Both the position numbers and the translations under genes were made by a program. A model generated the notes under the pieces. That model did no database searches. It saw only the letters and a program-made list of their open reading frames with translations, and was not told where the DNA came from. DNA of 64,000 nt from Rudanella sp031411995 (lineage in GTDB: Bacteria; Bacteroidota; Bacteroidia; Cytophagales; Spirosomataceae): NCBI GenBank assembly GCA_031411995.1, contig JANOCD010000114.1, forward strand, positions 248,001 through 312,000, read 5' to 3'. This document shows positions 50,623-59,400 of the stretch, one piece after another (within the stretch, counting starts at the first letter, position 1; each line of letters starts with the position of its first letter).

Positions 50623-51915
50623 ATGAACCATTTTCTATCTATTTCTCTCTTTATGCTCTGCCCATTGGCAGTTCTCGCCCAACCTGCATTCGTCCCTAAC
50701 TACGAGGAACAGCAAGTGGGTTTTTATTCGCTCCCTGACCCATTACAATCACCAAAAGGCAAGCGCATTACGACAACCCAACAGTGGGAAACGCAACGCG
50801 CTCACTGGCTCGATCAGTTTGCCGAACACGTTTATGGCCGAACGCCCGCGCAACCGGTGACGCTTCGTTTTGAAACCTGTAACGAGGTCCAAAATGCGCT
50901 GGGTGGCAAAGCTATTCGGAAGCAGATTGCCATCCATTTTGTCGAATACCCCCAAATACCGCCCATCGAATTACTGCTCTATATTCCTAAAAAATCGACT
51001 GAGTCGACTCCTCACAAACCGATACCTGTTTTTCTGGGCCTGAATTTCTGTGGTAATCACTGCGTCAGCACCGAAACCGACTTGCCCCTCTCCAACCGCT
51101 GGGTTGATAACACCATTGGCGATGTGTCAGAACGCAACAAAGCCACCCAAAAAAGCCGTGGAATGCAGGCCCGCCGGTGGCCCATCGACACAATTCTGGC
51201 TCGTGGCTACGCCCTGGCAACGGCCTATTACGGCGATATTGAACCCGATCACGTGGATGGTTGGAAAACAGGTATCCGTTCTGTACTGGGCGACTCCACG
51301 CTAGGGTCTACTGCCAAAGCCGATAGTTGGGGGGCCATTGGTGCCTGGGCCTGGGGTATGAGCCGGATGCTCGATTACCTGGAAACCGATTCGCTGGTGG
51401 ATGCCAAAAAAGTCATAGTCATGGGTCACTCCCGAATTGGGAAGGCAGCACTGTGGGCAGCGGCTCAGGATCAACGGTTTGCGGGCATCATTGCCAACGA
51501 AGCAGGCGAAGGCGGAACGGCTATCTCCCGGCGAAACTTCGGCGAAACCATCGGGCGAATCAACACCGCTTTTCCGCACTGGTTTGCCCCGCGCTACAAA
51601 GCGTATAATGACGATGTACAGGCACTCCCCGTCGATCAGCACATTTTATTGAGTCTGCTGGCCCCCCGCCCGCTCTATGTGGCAAGTGCCGAAGAAGACC
51701 GCTGGTCGGATCCAAACGGTGAATTTCTGGGAGCCAAAGAAGCCGAACCTGTCTACGCGCTCTACGGGAAACAGGGACTGGGAGCAACCACTCTACCCTC
51801 CGTGAACACGCCCATCGGACTCACTATTTCCTACCACATCCGCACGGGCGTTCACGACGTTACCAACTTCGACTGGTGGCAGTTTCTACAGTTCGCCGAT
51901 GATTATTTGAAATAG
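50623..51915 (+). CDS. CE15-like glucuronoyl esterase
   Basis: Exported alpha/beta hydrolase of 430 residues, signal peptide about 1-18 (ending VLAQ). Catalytic Ser S270 is in MGHSRIGKAALWAAA, the G-x-S-R-x-G-K motif of CE15, followed by the conserved NEAGEGGTAISRRNFGE and HWFAPRY; the His is H411 (RTGVHDVTNFDW). CE15 enzymes cut ester bonds between lignin alcohols and 4-O-methylglucuronate on xylan. The GH10 xylanase about 4 kb downstream supports xylan use. Bacterial CE15 proteins differ in where the acidic residue lies, and this cannot be fixed by eye. Some members are annotated as acetylxylan esterases. Confidence 0.88.
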   Translation: MNHFLSISLFMLCPLAVLAQPAFVPNYEEQQVGFYSLPDPLQSPKGKRITTTQQWETQRAHWLDQFAEHVYGRTPAQPVTLRFETCNEVQNALGGKAIRKQIAIHFVEYPQIPPIELLLYIPKKSTESTPHKPIPVFLGLNFCGNHCVSTETDLPLSNRWVDNTIGDVSERNKATQKSRGMQARRWPIDTILARGYALATAYYGDIEPDHVDGWKTGIRSVLGDSTLGSTAKADSWGAIGAWAWGMSRMLDYLETDSLVDAKKVIVMGHSRIGKAALWAAAQDQRFAGIIANEAGEGGTAISRRNFGETIGRINTAFPHWFAPRYKAYNDDVQALPVDQHILLSLLAPRPLYVASAEEDRWSDPNGEFLGAKEAEPVYALYGKQGLGATTLPSVNTPIGLTISYHIRTGVHDVTNFDWWQFLQFADDYLK

Positions 51916-51956
51916 GCAGAATCCATCAATCTTCCATTTATAAAATTAATTTTTAA

Positions 51957-51995
51957 CAATCTGTTGTAAATATACAACAGATTGTTTTATTTTTG
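51957..51995 (+). promoter_or_regulatory. Operator and promoter of the Xre/DUF2178 pair
   Basis: CAATCTGTTGTA (51957-51968) and its exact complement (51973-51984) form a 12+12 palindrome with a four-base centre. TTG at 51964-51966 and TATTTTTG at 51988-51995 (21-base spacer) make a consensus promoter, so the palindrome covers the -33 element and most of the spacer. A dimer of the Xre protein bound here would block its own transcription. Confidence 0.8.
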
Positions 51996-52013
51996 CCCCA
52001 TCAATAACTACCA

Positions 52014-52271
52014 ATGAAAGGCGAAAAGATTTATAACCGCATTGCTGTTTTACGGGAAGAACGGGGACTATCGCGCAAAGATCTCGCCGATAAGGTAGGC
52101 GTTAACTTTCAGACTATCGGCTATTTGGAGCGGGGAGAGTATAACCCCAGTCTCGATTTAGCCATGGATTTGAGTGATATATTCGGCTTATCCATCGACA
52201 TGGTTTTTTCGCGCCAGCCCATGCGCCCCCTCAGTGAAGAATTAGCAAATCTTAAAAACAAACCATCATGA
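52014..52271 (+). CDS. Xre-family HTH regulator (YozG/YgzD-like small form)
   Basis: DNA-binding protein of 85 residues made of one HTH_3 domain: RIAVLREERGLSRKDLADKV, then GVNFQTIGYLERGEYNPSLD, and ALDLSDIF-like helix before a short tail. It is the common small regulator that precedes DUF2178-type membrane proteins in many bacteria. Its stop overlaps the start of the membrane gene by four bases. A perfect palindrome at its promoter points to autoregulation. The signal is not known. Confidence 0.92.
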   Translation: MKGEKIYNRIAVLREERGLSRKDLADKVGVNFQTIGYLERGEYNPSLDLAMDLSDIFGLSIDMVFSRQPMRPLSEELANLKNKPS

Positions 52272-52699
52272 CCAGATCAATTCCGCTTGCCCAACGCCGG
52301 ATCGGTGTTGTGATTCAATTACTCAGTTACCCTCTCGTCTATTTTCTGGCCGTTCTGGCAGGTCTTTGGCCCAGCATTGCCGGCCTATTGGGCCTTGCGG
52401 CACTGGCAGGTTCATCGGTTTACCTGTATAAAGGAACGGGCCTATGGCAATTTGGCAATGCTCCCGACGATCAACTCGATGAACGGCAAATGCAGATTCG
52501 CAATCAGGCCTATCGCTATGCCTACATGGGTGTAAGTGCGTTGATCGTTGTCAGCATGCTTTTTTTACTTGTGTCAGAAGAATTAAAGTGGCGGATTACC
52601 ATTGGCTACGATCAAATCAATCTTTTATTCTGGACTGTATGGACCATTGTGATGACACTGCCATCCTCTATCCTGGCCTGGACCGAACCTGAAGTTTAA
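52268..52699 (+). CDS. DUF2178-like membrane protein
   Basis: Membrane protein of 143 residues with four helices in two pairs. The cytoplasmic loop between them carries DDQLDERQMQIRNQAYRYAY, similar to the D-E-R-x-x-x-I motif typical of DUF2178 proteins that are encoded next to a small Xre regulator. Translationally coupled to that regulator through a four-base overlap. The function of the group is unknown. Co-regulation suggests the membrane protein either senses a condition for the regulator or is its only target. Confidence 0.8.
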   Translation: MTRSIPLAQRRIGVVIQLLSYPLVYFLAVLAGLWPSIAGLLGLAALAGSSVYLYKGTGLWQFGNAPDDQLDERQMQIRNQAYRYAYMGVSALIVVSMLFLLVSEELKWRITIGYDQINLLFWTVWTIVMTLPSSILAWTEPEV

Positions 52700-52739
52700 T
52701 TCATCCCTGCATCAACAGTAAACACAATACAAACGAACC

Positions 52740-53600
52740 ATGAAAAAACACCTGCTTTCCCTGCTCACTGCCGGCCTGTTGGCCACCACTGCCACTGCTC
52801 AGGACAACTCACTATTGTATGAGGTGACGGGCAATGGCCTTGCCCAGCCGTCGTATCTCTACGGCACGTTTCACCTCGTTTGCCCCAATGATCTGATTCT
52901 CAGCGATGCGCTAAAAAAGGCTACAGCCGATGCCCAACAGCTGTATCTGGAAATCGACATGGACGAGCCAAGCCTGCAAAGTTCGATGATGCAGGGCATG
53001 ATGCTTACGGGCGGCAAAACCATGAAAGACCTCATGTCGGCAGACGACTATGCATTGGTGGACAGCTATTTACAAAAGAAGTCGGGCATGGGGCTGGCGC
53101 AGATCGGTGGTCTGAAACCCATTGCGCTCTATTCGTTTATGATGATGGGTGCGCTCGGTTGCCAGCCCGCTTCCTACGACTTGACGCTGATGCAGATGGC
53201 AACCAAAGACAAAAAAGAGATTCTGGGTCTCGAAAAACTGGAAGACCAAATGGCCCTGTTCGACAAGGTTCCGATGGAGAAGCAAACGGCTATGCTGGCC
53301 GAAATGGCGCGTAAGCCAGACGAACTCCAGAAAGAATTTGCCAACATGCTGATTGCCTACAAAGCGCAGGATTTGACCAGCATGATGAAGCAAATGAAAG
53401 AAAGCAAGTACGACGGTGGCCTGGAAGACTTTGAAACCGATCTGCTCGACAAACGAAACCAGAACTGGATTCCGGTCATTGAAAAAGCTGCCAAAGACAA
53501 ACCAACGCTGTTTGCCTTCGGGGCCGGTCACCTCGGTGGCGACAAAGGTGTGATTCAGTTGCTGAGGGCGAAAGGATACACAGTGAAGGGAGTGAAATGA
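52740..53600 (+). CDS. TraB/GumN family exported protein
   Basis: Protein of 286 residues with a signal peptide (about 1-20, ending TATAQ) and the TraB/GumN fold: SLLYEVTGNGLAQPSYLYGT then FHLVCPNDL, LYLEIDMDEPS and, at the C-terminus, LFAFGAGHLGGDKGVIQLLR. The paired GTxH and GxGH motifs are those of the proposed metalloprotease active site of this erythromycin-esterase/ChaN-related superfamily. Substrates are unknown. Its stop codon abuts the convergent permease gene. It lies 40 bases after the DUF2178-like gene and could be read from the same promoter. Confidence 0.9.
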   Translation: MKKHLLSLLTAGLLATTATAQDNSLLYEVTGNGLAQPSYLYGTFHLVCPNDLILSDALKKATADAQQLYLEIDMDEPSLQSSMMQGMMLTGGKTMKDLMSADDYALVDSYLQKKSGMGLAQIGGLKPIALYSFMMMGALGCQPASYDLTLMQMATKDKKEILGLEKLEDQMALFDKVPMEKQTAMLAEMARKPDELQKEFANMLIAYKAQDLTSMMKQMKESKYDGGLEDFETDLLDKRNQNWIPVIEKAAKDKPTLFAFGAGHLGGDKGVIQLLRAKGYTVKGVK

Positions 53601-54851
53601 CTACTTCTTAAACACCATCGCCTTCACGGGGTCCACCCTGTTAATGACCAATGTGGGGAGCCACAACACAGCCGCAATGATGCCCACGGTGGCGAGGTTT
53701 AGCAGGAAAATAACGGGCCAATCCCACTGGATTGGAACAAAGCTCATGAAGTAGTTTTTGGGGTTGAGCGGAATGAGCCGGAAGCGATCCTGCACGAAAC
53801 AGAAGCCTAATCCTACCGCGTTGCCGATCAGCAAACCCCACACTACCATGTTCAGACCAACGTAGAAAAACATCCGCCGGAGCATTGCGTTAGGACTGCC
53901 GAGGGCTTTCAACAGGCCAATCATGGGCGTGCGCTCCATCATCAAAACCAGCAAGACCGACACCATGTTGAAGCTGGCTACAAACAGAATCAAGACAAGA
54001 AAAACAAGGGTGTTGCGGTCTAAAAGTACCATCCAGTCGAACAGGGGGCCATATTGATCGGTGACGCGGGTGAGCCGGAAGTCGGGCGGAATTTGGTCGA
54101 ACACACTCTGGTAGGCCACATCGAGTTGGGTAAAGTCTTTCACGAAAATCTCGAAACTCCCCACCCGGTCGGATGTCCAGTTGTTGAGTCGCTGAATCAG
54201 GCGGAGGTCGCCCAGCACAATCTGCTTATCGAATTCTTCGAGACCCGTCATGTAAATGCCTACCACCGTCAGTTTGCGCGGACGCGGTTGGTTGCCTCCC
54301 AAAAAATAGGTAACCACCGATTGCCCAACCTTGATATTGAGTTGATCGGCCAGAAACTGACTCACCAAAATCTCAGTCGAATAGGCGGGGCCGTCACTTG
54401 ATTTTGTGGCTGTATCGGCCTGGGAAGTGGGCACTCGACCGGCCACCAGAGACTGCTGGATCAATTGCCAGTTGTAGTCGGCACCCACGCCTTTCATCAC
54501 CACCCCGGCCAGTTCATCGGGGGTTTTCATGATGCCTGCTTTCAGGGCAACCGCCTGTACATGAGCAATATCGGGATTGGTTTGAACGGCTTTAAAAAAC
54601 GGCGTATTGGTTGAAATGGGAGCTTCTTCGTAGGACATATTGGCAGTGAACTTACTCACCTGCAAATGCGCTCCGAATAAAAAAATCTTCTCCGCAATGG
54701 TGCGCTTGAAGCCAAACAAAACGGCAAATGCCACAATCATCACGGCCAACCCAACGGCAATGCTGGAAATACCCACCTTCGTAACGGTGGCCGAAAAACT
54801 CTCGATGGGTGCCCGCCGAACGCGGCTGGCCAGAAAAAACGGGACGTTCAA
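53601..54851 (-). CDS. LolC/LolE-like ABC transporter permease (FtsX family)
   Basis: Inner-membrane permease of 416 residues with the four-helix FtsX/MacB_PCD layout: helix 1 (about 25-50, VGISSIAVGLAVMIVAFAVLFG), a large periplasmic domain (about 55-270), and three C-terminal helices with SFNMVSVLLVLMMERTPMIGLLKALGSP, the signature of LolC/E proteins. In the Lol system such subunits extract lipoproteins from the inner membrane for transfer to the outer membrane. No ATPase gene (LolD) is adjacent, as is common in Bacteroidota. MacB-like export is the alternative. Confidence 0.9.
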   Translation of the reverse strand: MNVPFFLASRVRRAPIESFSATVTKVGISSIAVGLAVMIVAFAVLFGFKRTIAEKIFLFGAHLQVSKFTANMSYEEAPISTNTPFFKAVQTNPDIAHVQAVALKAGIMKTPDELAGVVMKGVGADYNWQLIQQSLVAGRVPTSQADTATKSSDGPAYSTEILVSQFLADQLNIKVGQSVVTYFLGGNQPRPRKLTVVGIYMTGLEEFDKQIVLGDLRLIQRLNNWTSDRVGSFEIFVKDFTQLDVAYQSVFDQIPPDFRLTRVTDQYGPLFDWMVLLDRNTLVFLVLILFVASFNMVSVLLVLMMERTPMIGLLKALGSPNAMLRRMFFYVGLNMVVWGLLIGNAVGLGFCFVQDRFRLIPLNPKNYFMSFVPIQWDWPVIFLLNLATVGIIAAVLWLPTLVINRVDPVKAMVFKK

Positions 54852-55120
54852 GGGAGTGGTAACAGGGTAATGAGGTAAATTGGCAACTAGTGAATATCCT
54901 GTAAAAGTAACAGTTTTAGGGGCGGGCTTATAGTGGGCGCGCAGGGAATTTTAGCCTTCACCTACTCAATCTAACTTGTTAGTCAATGACAACCGGTATT
55001 ATCTTACAGAATCACTTTAATGTACCCTAGAATTAAATCATGTAGTACACCATCATGGTAAAGAAGTACCATGGCACAGGCCTACTACTTCACACGGTCG
55101 GCTTCGAAAGGTCAAAACAA

Positions 55121-55135
55121 CGGTCGCTGCGACCG
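55121..55135 (-). terminator. Small GC hairpin with T-rich flank
   Basis: CGGTCGC and GCGACCG flank a single T (55121-55135), effectively a 6-bp stem with a three-base loop. On the minus strand TTGTTTTG follows. It stands 11 bases after the stop of the small membrane gene 55146-55325 and probably ends its transcript. The rest of the region 54852-55120 shows no gene. Confidence 0.5.
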
Positions 55136-55145
55136 GCACCCGTAG

Positions 55146-55325
55146 CTACAGTTCTTTGCGCTTGCGGAGGTAAACATAGAACAGGATCAGAAAAACGGCT
55201 CCGCCTACCAGCTTCAGAATTTCGACCTCCGCTGGTGTACGGGATAAACTCCAATTGCCGGTTGCGTACGCAAAAATCACGTAGCCAACCAGAAGGCTGA
55301 TCAGACTGAGTCCAAGAATTCGCAT
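55146..55325 (-). CDS. Small two-helix membrane protein
   Basis: The protein has 59 residues from the ATG at 55325 (MRILGLSLISLLVGYVIFAY). An ATG at 55343 would add six residues. Two hydrophobic helices (about 2-20 and 33-52) are separated by a polar loop (ATGNWSLSRTPAEVE) and followed by a basic tail YLRKRKEL. No family recognised. The minus-strand sequence TACATTTG (55330-55337), a perfect -7 element, stands four bases before the ATG, which would make the transcript almost leaderless. This is only suggestive. It is closed by a hairpin at 55121-55135. Confidence 0.6.
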   Translation of the reverse strand: MRILGLSLISLLVGYVIFAYATGNWSLSRTPAEVEILKLVGGAVFLILFYVYLRKRKEL

Positions 55326-55452
55326 GGGCCAAATGTACCGCATGGCGGCTACTAACACTGGTTATCTTAGCGTATGAACGAAGCGGTAGTGGATTAATTA
55401 CCTGGGCAGCACAACACGTCAGTCAATGTGGTCAGTTCTCAAACAACTTTTT

Positions 55453-55478
55453 CAGCCCATTCAGGTGGGCTGCTTTTT
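55453..55478 (+). terminator. Intrinsic terminator in the leader region of the xylanase gene
   Basis: CAGCCCA (55453-55459) and TGGGCTG (55466-55472) form a 7-bp stem with a six-base loop, followed by CTTTTT (55473-55478). It lies 95 bases before the xylanase ATG with no plus-strand gene upstream, so it ends either a small RNA or an attenuated leader. A seven-codon ORF (55374-55397, MNEAVVD) precedes it. Confidence 0.65.
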
Positions 55479-55572
55479 AACCTTACGATGTGTGAGGTAC
55501 ATTGCTGCCTGCCGCCAGAAGTCGATTGCGGCTTGGGCAGTAAGCAAGGGCGGTGTTTTCTCTTTTCAGAGT

Positions 55573-56625
55573 ATGACACGCAACCTCCTGATTTTTGCCC
55601 TGTTCTCACTGGCCAACTGCCGCCAACCCATTGCCCAGCCAACTCAGCCTACCGCTCCCGAAGTCACACTTCGCGGGGCGGCTTCGTTTCCGGTAGGGGC
55701 TGCTATCAGCCCCAGTTTGCTCACGGGCAAGCCCGTCTATCGGCAAACGCTCGAACGCGAGTTTAGCAGCATTACCACGGAGAATCACCTGAAAATGGCC
55801 CAGGTTCACCCCGAAAAAGATCGGTACGACTGGACAGGGGGAAATACCATTGTGGATTTTGCCAACCAGACCAACAAGCGGATGCACGGCCACGCGCTGG
55901 TCTGGCATCAGTCAGTACCCGGTTGGGTAACTCAATTTAAGGGCGATTCGCTGGCCTGGGAAACGCTCGTTCGCGATCATATCCAGACGGTTGTCAAGCA
56001 ATACAAGGGCAAAATTGCGGCCTGGGATGTGGTCAACGAAGCCTTTCTGGACGATGGCACCCTCCGGCCCGGTATCTGGCTCGAACACCTCGGCCCTGAC
56101 TATGTGGCCCGCTGTTTCCAATATGCCCGGCAAGCCGACCCCACCGTAAAGTTGTTCTACAATGAGTATGGGCAGGAATACAGTGCCAAAAAATTAGCCG
56201 CCATGCTGGCCATGGTTGCCGACTTTAAAAAGCGGGGCATACCCATCGACGGAATCGGTCTGCAACTGCACACCCACATCGACCACCCTGATGCCCAGAT
56301 CGAAAACGCCATTCGGCAGTCGGCGGCAACGGGTTTGCTGGTGCATATTTCAGAGTTGGATGTGCGCATCAATCAGGCAAAAGCGGCCAACTTTGTGCCC
56401 ACCGATGCGCTTTGGCAACGACAGAAAGCTAAATTTGCAGCTATTGCCACTGCCTACCGAACGCTGGTGCCAGCCGCCCAGCAACATGGTATCACGACCT
56501 GGAATGTGAGCGATGCTGATAGCTGGATTCCCAATTTCTGCCAATGCGCCGACTTCCCGTTGCCCTTTGACAAAGATTTCAAGAAGAAACCGGCGTATGA
56601 GGGGTTTTTGAGTGGCTTGAAATAA
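55573..56625 (+). CDS. GH10 endo-1,4-beta-xylanase lipoprotein
   Basis: Lipoprotein xylanase of 350 residues from the ATG at 55573: MTRNLLIFALFSLANCRQPI has a lipobox with C16. The frame opens 49 codons upstream through a terminator, so the longer start is rejected. The GH10 barrel is complete, with acid/base E156 (WDVVNEAFLDDG) and nucleophile E261 (HISELDVRIN), plus HGHALVWHQSVPGW and NEYGQEYSAKK. It cleaves xylan backbones, and a lipid anchor would place it on an envelope membrane. No carbohydrate-binding module is attached. The CE15 esterase at 50623 acts on the same polysaccharide. An attenuator-like terminator lies in its leader. Confidence 0.94.
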   Translation: MTRNLLIFALFSLANCRQPIAQPTQPTAPEVTLRGAASFPVGAAISPSLLTGKPVYRQTLEREFSSITTENHLKMAQVHPEKDRYDWTGGNTIVDFANQTNKRMHGHALVWHQSVPGWVTQFKGDSLAWETLVRDHIQTVVKQYKGKIAAWDVVNEAFLDDGTLRPGIWLEHLGPDYVARCFQYARQADPTVKLFYNEYGQEYSAKKLAAMLAMVADFKKRGIPIDGIGLQLHTHIDHPDAQIENAIRQSAATGLLVHISELDVRINQAKAANFVPTDALWQRQKAKFAAIATAYRTLVPAAQQHGITTWNVSDADSWIPNFCQCADFPLPFDKDFKKKPAYEGFLSGLK

Positions 56626-56661
56626 TACGTATCGCAAAGCCCCTAAATCCCCATTCCCTAC

Positions 56662-57837
56662 ATGAAAACGCTCATCCTGCTCCTGCTATCATTATCCACT
56701 GCACATTATTCACTGGCCCAGCTCCAAACCGGAGCCGACCAAACCAACCTCTACGTTCAGACGCTTAAGGGCAAGCGGGTGGGTATGGTTGTGAACCATA
56801 CCTCGGTAATTAGGCGGGCGGGGGGCTACACGCATCTGGTGGATAGCCTGAAATCGTTGGGTATTACGATGAAAACCATTTTCGCTCCCGAACACGGTTT
56901 CCGGGGGCAGGCCAGCGCGGGCGAGAAAGTCAACAACGGCATCGACGTTAAAACCGGCATCGCCATTGTATCGCTCTACGGGGCCAATTATAAACCAACC
57001 CCCGCCCAACTCGACTCACTCGATGTGATTGTGTTTGATATTCAGGATGTTGGCGTTCGTTTTTATACCTACATCAGCACCATGCACTATGTCATGGAAG
57101 CCTGTGCCGAAAGCAATAAACCCCGGGGTGGACTCCCCCTTGTGATCCTGGATCGACCCAACCCCAACGGGCATTTGGTGGATGGCCCCGTGCTTGATCC
57201 AGCTTTTAAGTCGTTCGTGGGAATGCACCCGATTCCGGTGGCCCATGGCCTGACGGTGGGCGAATTGGCCGGGATGATTAACGGAGAGAAATGGCTCCCC
57301 GGTGGGCGGCAATGCTCCCTCACCGTGATTCTAGTCAAAAACTACACCCACGCCATGCCTTATGATCTGCCTTTTGCGCCCTCGCCAAACCTCCCCAACC
57401 GGCAGGCCATTTTACTGTATCCATCGATCTGTTTTTTTGAAGGAACCGTGGTCAGCGTGGGGCGCGGCACCGACAAACAATTCCAGGTGGTTGGATCCCC
57501 GAACCCCAAAAACGGCCCGTATCAATTTACCCCCGTCGATAAGCCCGGCGCGGTGAACCCACCCCAGAAAAACCAACTCTGCTATGGCCTGGACCTCAGC
57601 AAAATTGATGCCCGCAAACAGGGATTCACCCTCAAATACCTGATTGGTTTCTACGAACGCAGTTCCGAAAAAGACAAGTTCTTTCTCAAAGGAAACTTCA
57701 TCGACAAGCTCTACGGCTCCGATCAAATCCGCAAGCAACTCATTGCAGGCGTATCCGAAAAAGCCATTCGCAAAAGCTGGGAACCCGCTCTTGGGCAGTA
57801 TAAGGCGAAACGGAAGGGGTATCTTCTTTATAAGTGA
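56662..57837 (+). CDS. namZ: NamZ-type exo-beta-N-acetylmuramidase (DUF1343, GH171)
   Basis: Exported enzyme of 391 residues, signal peptide about 1-19 (MKTLILLLLSLSTAHYSLAQ). The family blocks are clear: KGKRVGMVVNHTSVIRRAG, TIFAPEHGFRGQASAGEKV, VIVFDIQDVGVRFYTYISTM, LVILDRPNPNGHLVDGP and PYPS-like LLYPSICFFEGTVVSVGRGT. NamZ releases MurNAc from the non-reducing end of peptidoglycan fragments, working with NagZ-type enzymes, for which the GH3 fusion at 18097 is a candidate partner. It follows the xylanase gene by 36 bases and may share its transcript, which a strong hairpin closes. Confidence 0.93.
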   Translation: MKTLILLLLSLSTAHYSLAQLQTGADQTNLYVQTLKGKRVGMVVNHTSVIRRAGGYTHLVDSLKSLGITMKTIFAPEHGFRGQASAGEKVNNGIDVKTGIAIVSLYGANYKPTPAQLDSLDVIVFDIQDVGVRFYTYISTMHYVMEACAESNKPRGGLPLVILDRPNPNGHLVDGPVLDPAFKSFVGMHPIPVAHGLTVGELAGMINGEKWLPGGRQCSLTVILVKNYTHAMPYDLPFAPSPNLPNRQAILLYPSICFFEGTVVSVGRGTDKQFQVVGSPNPKNGPYQFTPVDKPGAVNPPQKNQLCYGLDLSKIDARKQGFTLKYLIGFYERSSEKDKFFLKGNFIDKLYGSDQIRKQLIAGVSEKAIRKSWEPALGQYKAKRKGYLLYK

Positions 57838-57892
57838 AAGAGCGAAAGACGCACGTTTTGGTCATGCGTCTTTCACTCTTTCGCTCTTTCAC
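57834..57892. terminator. Bidirectional terminator with two alternative stems
   Basis: An 18-base arm (57836-57853) pairs with 57865-57882 with one mismatch around an 11-base loop. Alternatively GTGAAAGAGCGAAAG (57834-57848) pairs perfectly with 57878-57892. T-rich stretches follow on both strands. It covers the ends of the convergent namZ and mqo genes. Confidence 0.75.
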
Positions 57893-59400
57893 TCTTTAAA
57901 CTCCCCAAGCCCCAACACCTCACTGGTATGCTCCCTCAATTCCTTTGTCAAATCCGGGTCTTTGGCCAGTAAGCGGCCATAGCTGGGGATCATTTCACGG
58001 AGTTTGGCCTGGTTTTCTTCTGACTTGATTTTGTCGGGGAAGCAGCGTTCCAGCAGGGTGAGCATGATCGAGACTGCCGTGGATGCTCCCGGTGAAGCCC
58101 CCAACAAAGCTGCAATGCTCCCGTCGGCCGCACTCACAATTTCCGTCCCGAATTCCAGAATCCCCCCTTCTTCTTCATCTTTCTTGATAACCTGCACCCG
58201 CTGCCCAGCCACCTCCAATTCCCAATCCTGCATCTGCGCATTCGGAAAATATTCGCGAAGGGCAAACAGCCGGTCTTCGGGCGATTGCATCACCTGTTGA
58301 ATCAGGTATTTGGTCAGAGGGATATTGTGCAAGCCCACCATCAGCATGGGGGCCAAGTTACTCAACTGCAACGACTTGGGCAGATCGAGATAGGAGCCGT
58401 TTTTCAAAAACTTAGTCGAGAAACCGGCGTAGGGTCCAAACAACAATTCCCGCTTTCCGTCGATCATGCGGGTGTCCAAATGCGGCACCGACATAGGGGG
58501 CGCACCCACCGAGGCTTTGCCATACACTTTGGCTTCGTGTCGTTCGATAATGTCGCGGTTGAGGCATTTGAGCCACTGTCCGCCCACCGGGAAACCACCG
58601 TAGCCCCGGCTTTCGGGAATGTCCGATTTTTCGAGGAGCCGGAGCGAACCGCCACCCGCCCCGATAAACACGAACCGGGCCTGAATGTCGCGCTCGCGGC
58701 CATTACTCAGGTCTTCTACCCGCACTTTCCAGCCGCCTAAGGTCTTCGACCGCCAGAGTTCGCGCACGTCGTGGTGAAAATGAATAGTTACGCCTTCCTG
58801 CTCCACTAATCGGGTGAACATGGCACGGGTTAAGGCACCAAAGTTTACGTCGGTGCCGATGTCCATTCGGGTCGCGGCTACGGGTTCGGCGGGGTCGCGG
58901 CCTTCCATCACCAGCGGAATCCAGTCGGCAATGCGTTTGGCATCGTCGGTGAACTGCATACCCTGAAACAGGTGCGATTGCTGGAGGGCTTCGTAGCGTT
59001 TGCGGAGGTAATTCACGTTCTCATCGCCCCACACAAAACTCATGTGCGGAATACTGCGGATGAAGTCGGGGGCATCTTGCAAGAATCCCTGCTCCAACAA
59101 ATACGACCAAAACTGTTTCGACTGCTCGAACGACTCGGCAATTTTCACAGCCTTGCTCGTGTCGATGGAGCCATCTGGATTTTCGGGCGTATAGTTCAGT
59201 TCGCAGAAGGCCGAGTGACCCGTGCCGGCGTTGTTCCAGGCATCGGAACTTTCGGCTGCGGCACTGTCAAGGCGTTCGTATATTTCGATAGTAATGCCGG
59301 GTTGCAACTCCTTGAGCAACACCCCGAGGGTTGCACTCATAATGCCCGCACCAATCAAAACGACATCGGGACGGGAAGCAGGTTGTTTATTGGAAGCCAT
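57889..59400 (-). CDS. mqo: Malate:quinone oxidoreductase
   Basis: FAD-dependent peripheral membrane enzyme of 503 residues that oxidises malate to oxaloacetate and reduces quinone, bypassing soluble malate dehydrogenase in the TCA cycle. It has the FAD dinucleotide fold at the N-terminus (DVVLIGAGIMSATLGVLLKE, then the ERLDSAAAESSDAWNNAGTG block typical of Mqo), HSAFCELNYTP, VNFGALTRAMF and the C-terminal ASPGASTAVSIMLTLLERCF with KSEENQ nearby. Length is normal. It is transcribed alone: no promoter was recognised upstream, and a bidirectional terminator covers its end. Confidence 0.95.
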   Translation of the reverse strand: MASNKQPASRPDVVLIGAGIMSATLGVLLKELQPGITIEIYERLDSAAAESSDAWNNAGTGHSAFCELNYTPENPDGSIDTSKAVKIAESFEQSKQFWSYLLEQGFLQDAPDFIRSIPHMSFVWGDENVNYLRKRYEALQQSHLFQGMQFTDDAKRIADWIPLVMEGRDPAEPVAATRMDIGTDVNFGALTRAMFTRLVEQEGVTIHFHHDVRELWRSKTLGGWKVRVEDLSNGRERDIQARFVFIGAGGGSLRLLEKSDIPESRGYGGFPVGGQWLKCLNRDIIERHEAKVYGKASVGAPPMSVPHLDTRMIDGKRELLFGPYAGFSTKFLKNGSYLDLPKSLQLSNLAPMLMVGLHNIPLTKYLIQQVMQSPEDRLFALREYFPNAQMQDWELEVAGQRVQVIKKDEEEGGILEFGTEIVSAADGSIAALLGASPGASTAVSIMLTLLERCFPDKIKSEENQAKLREMIPSYGRLLAKDPDLTKELREHTSEVLGLGEFKE

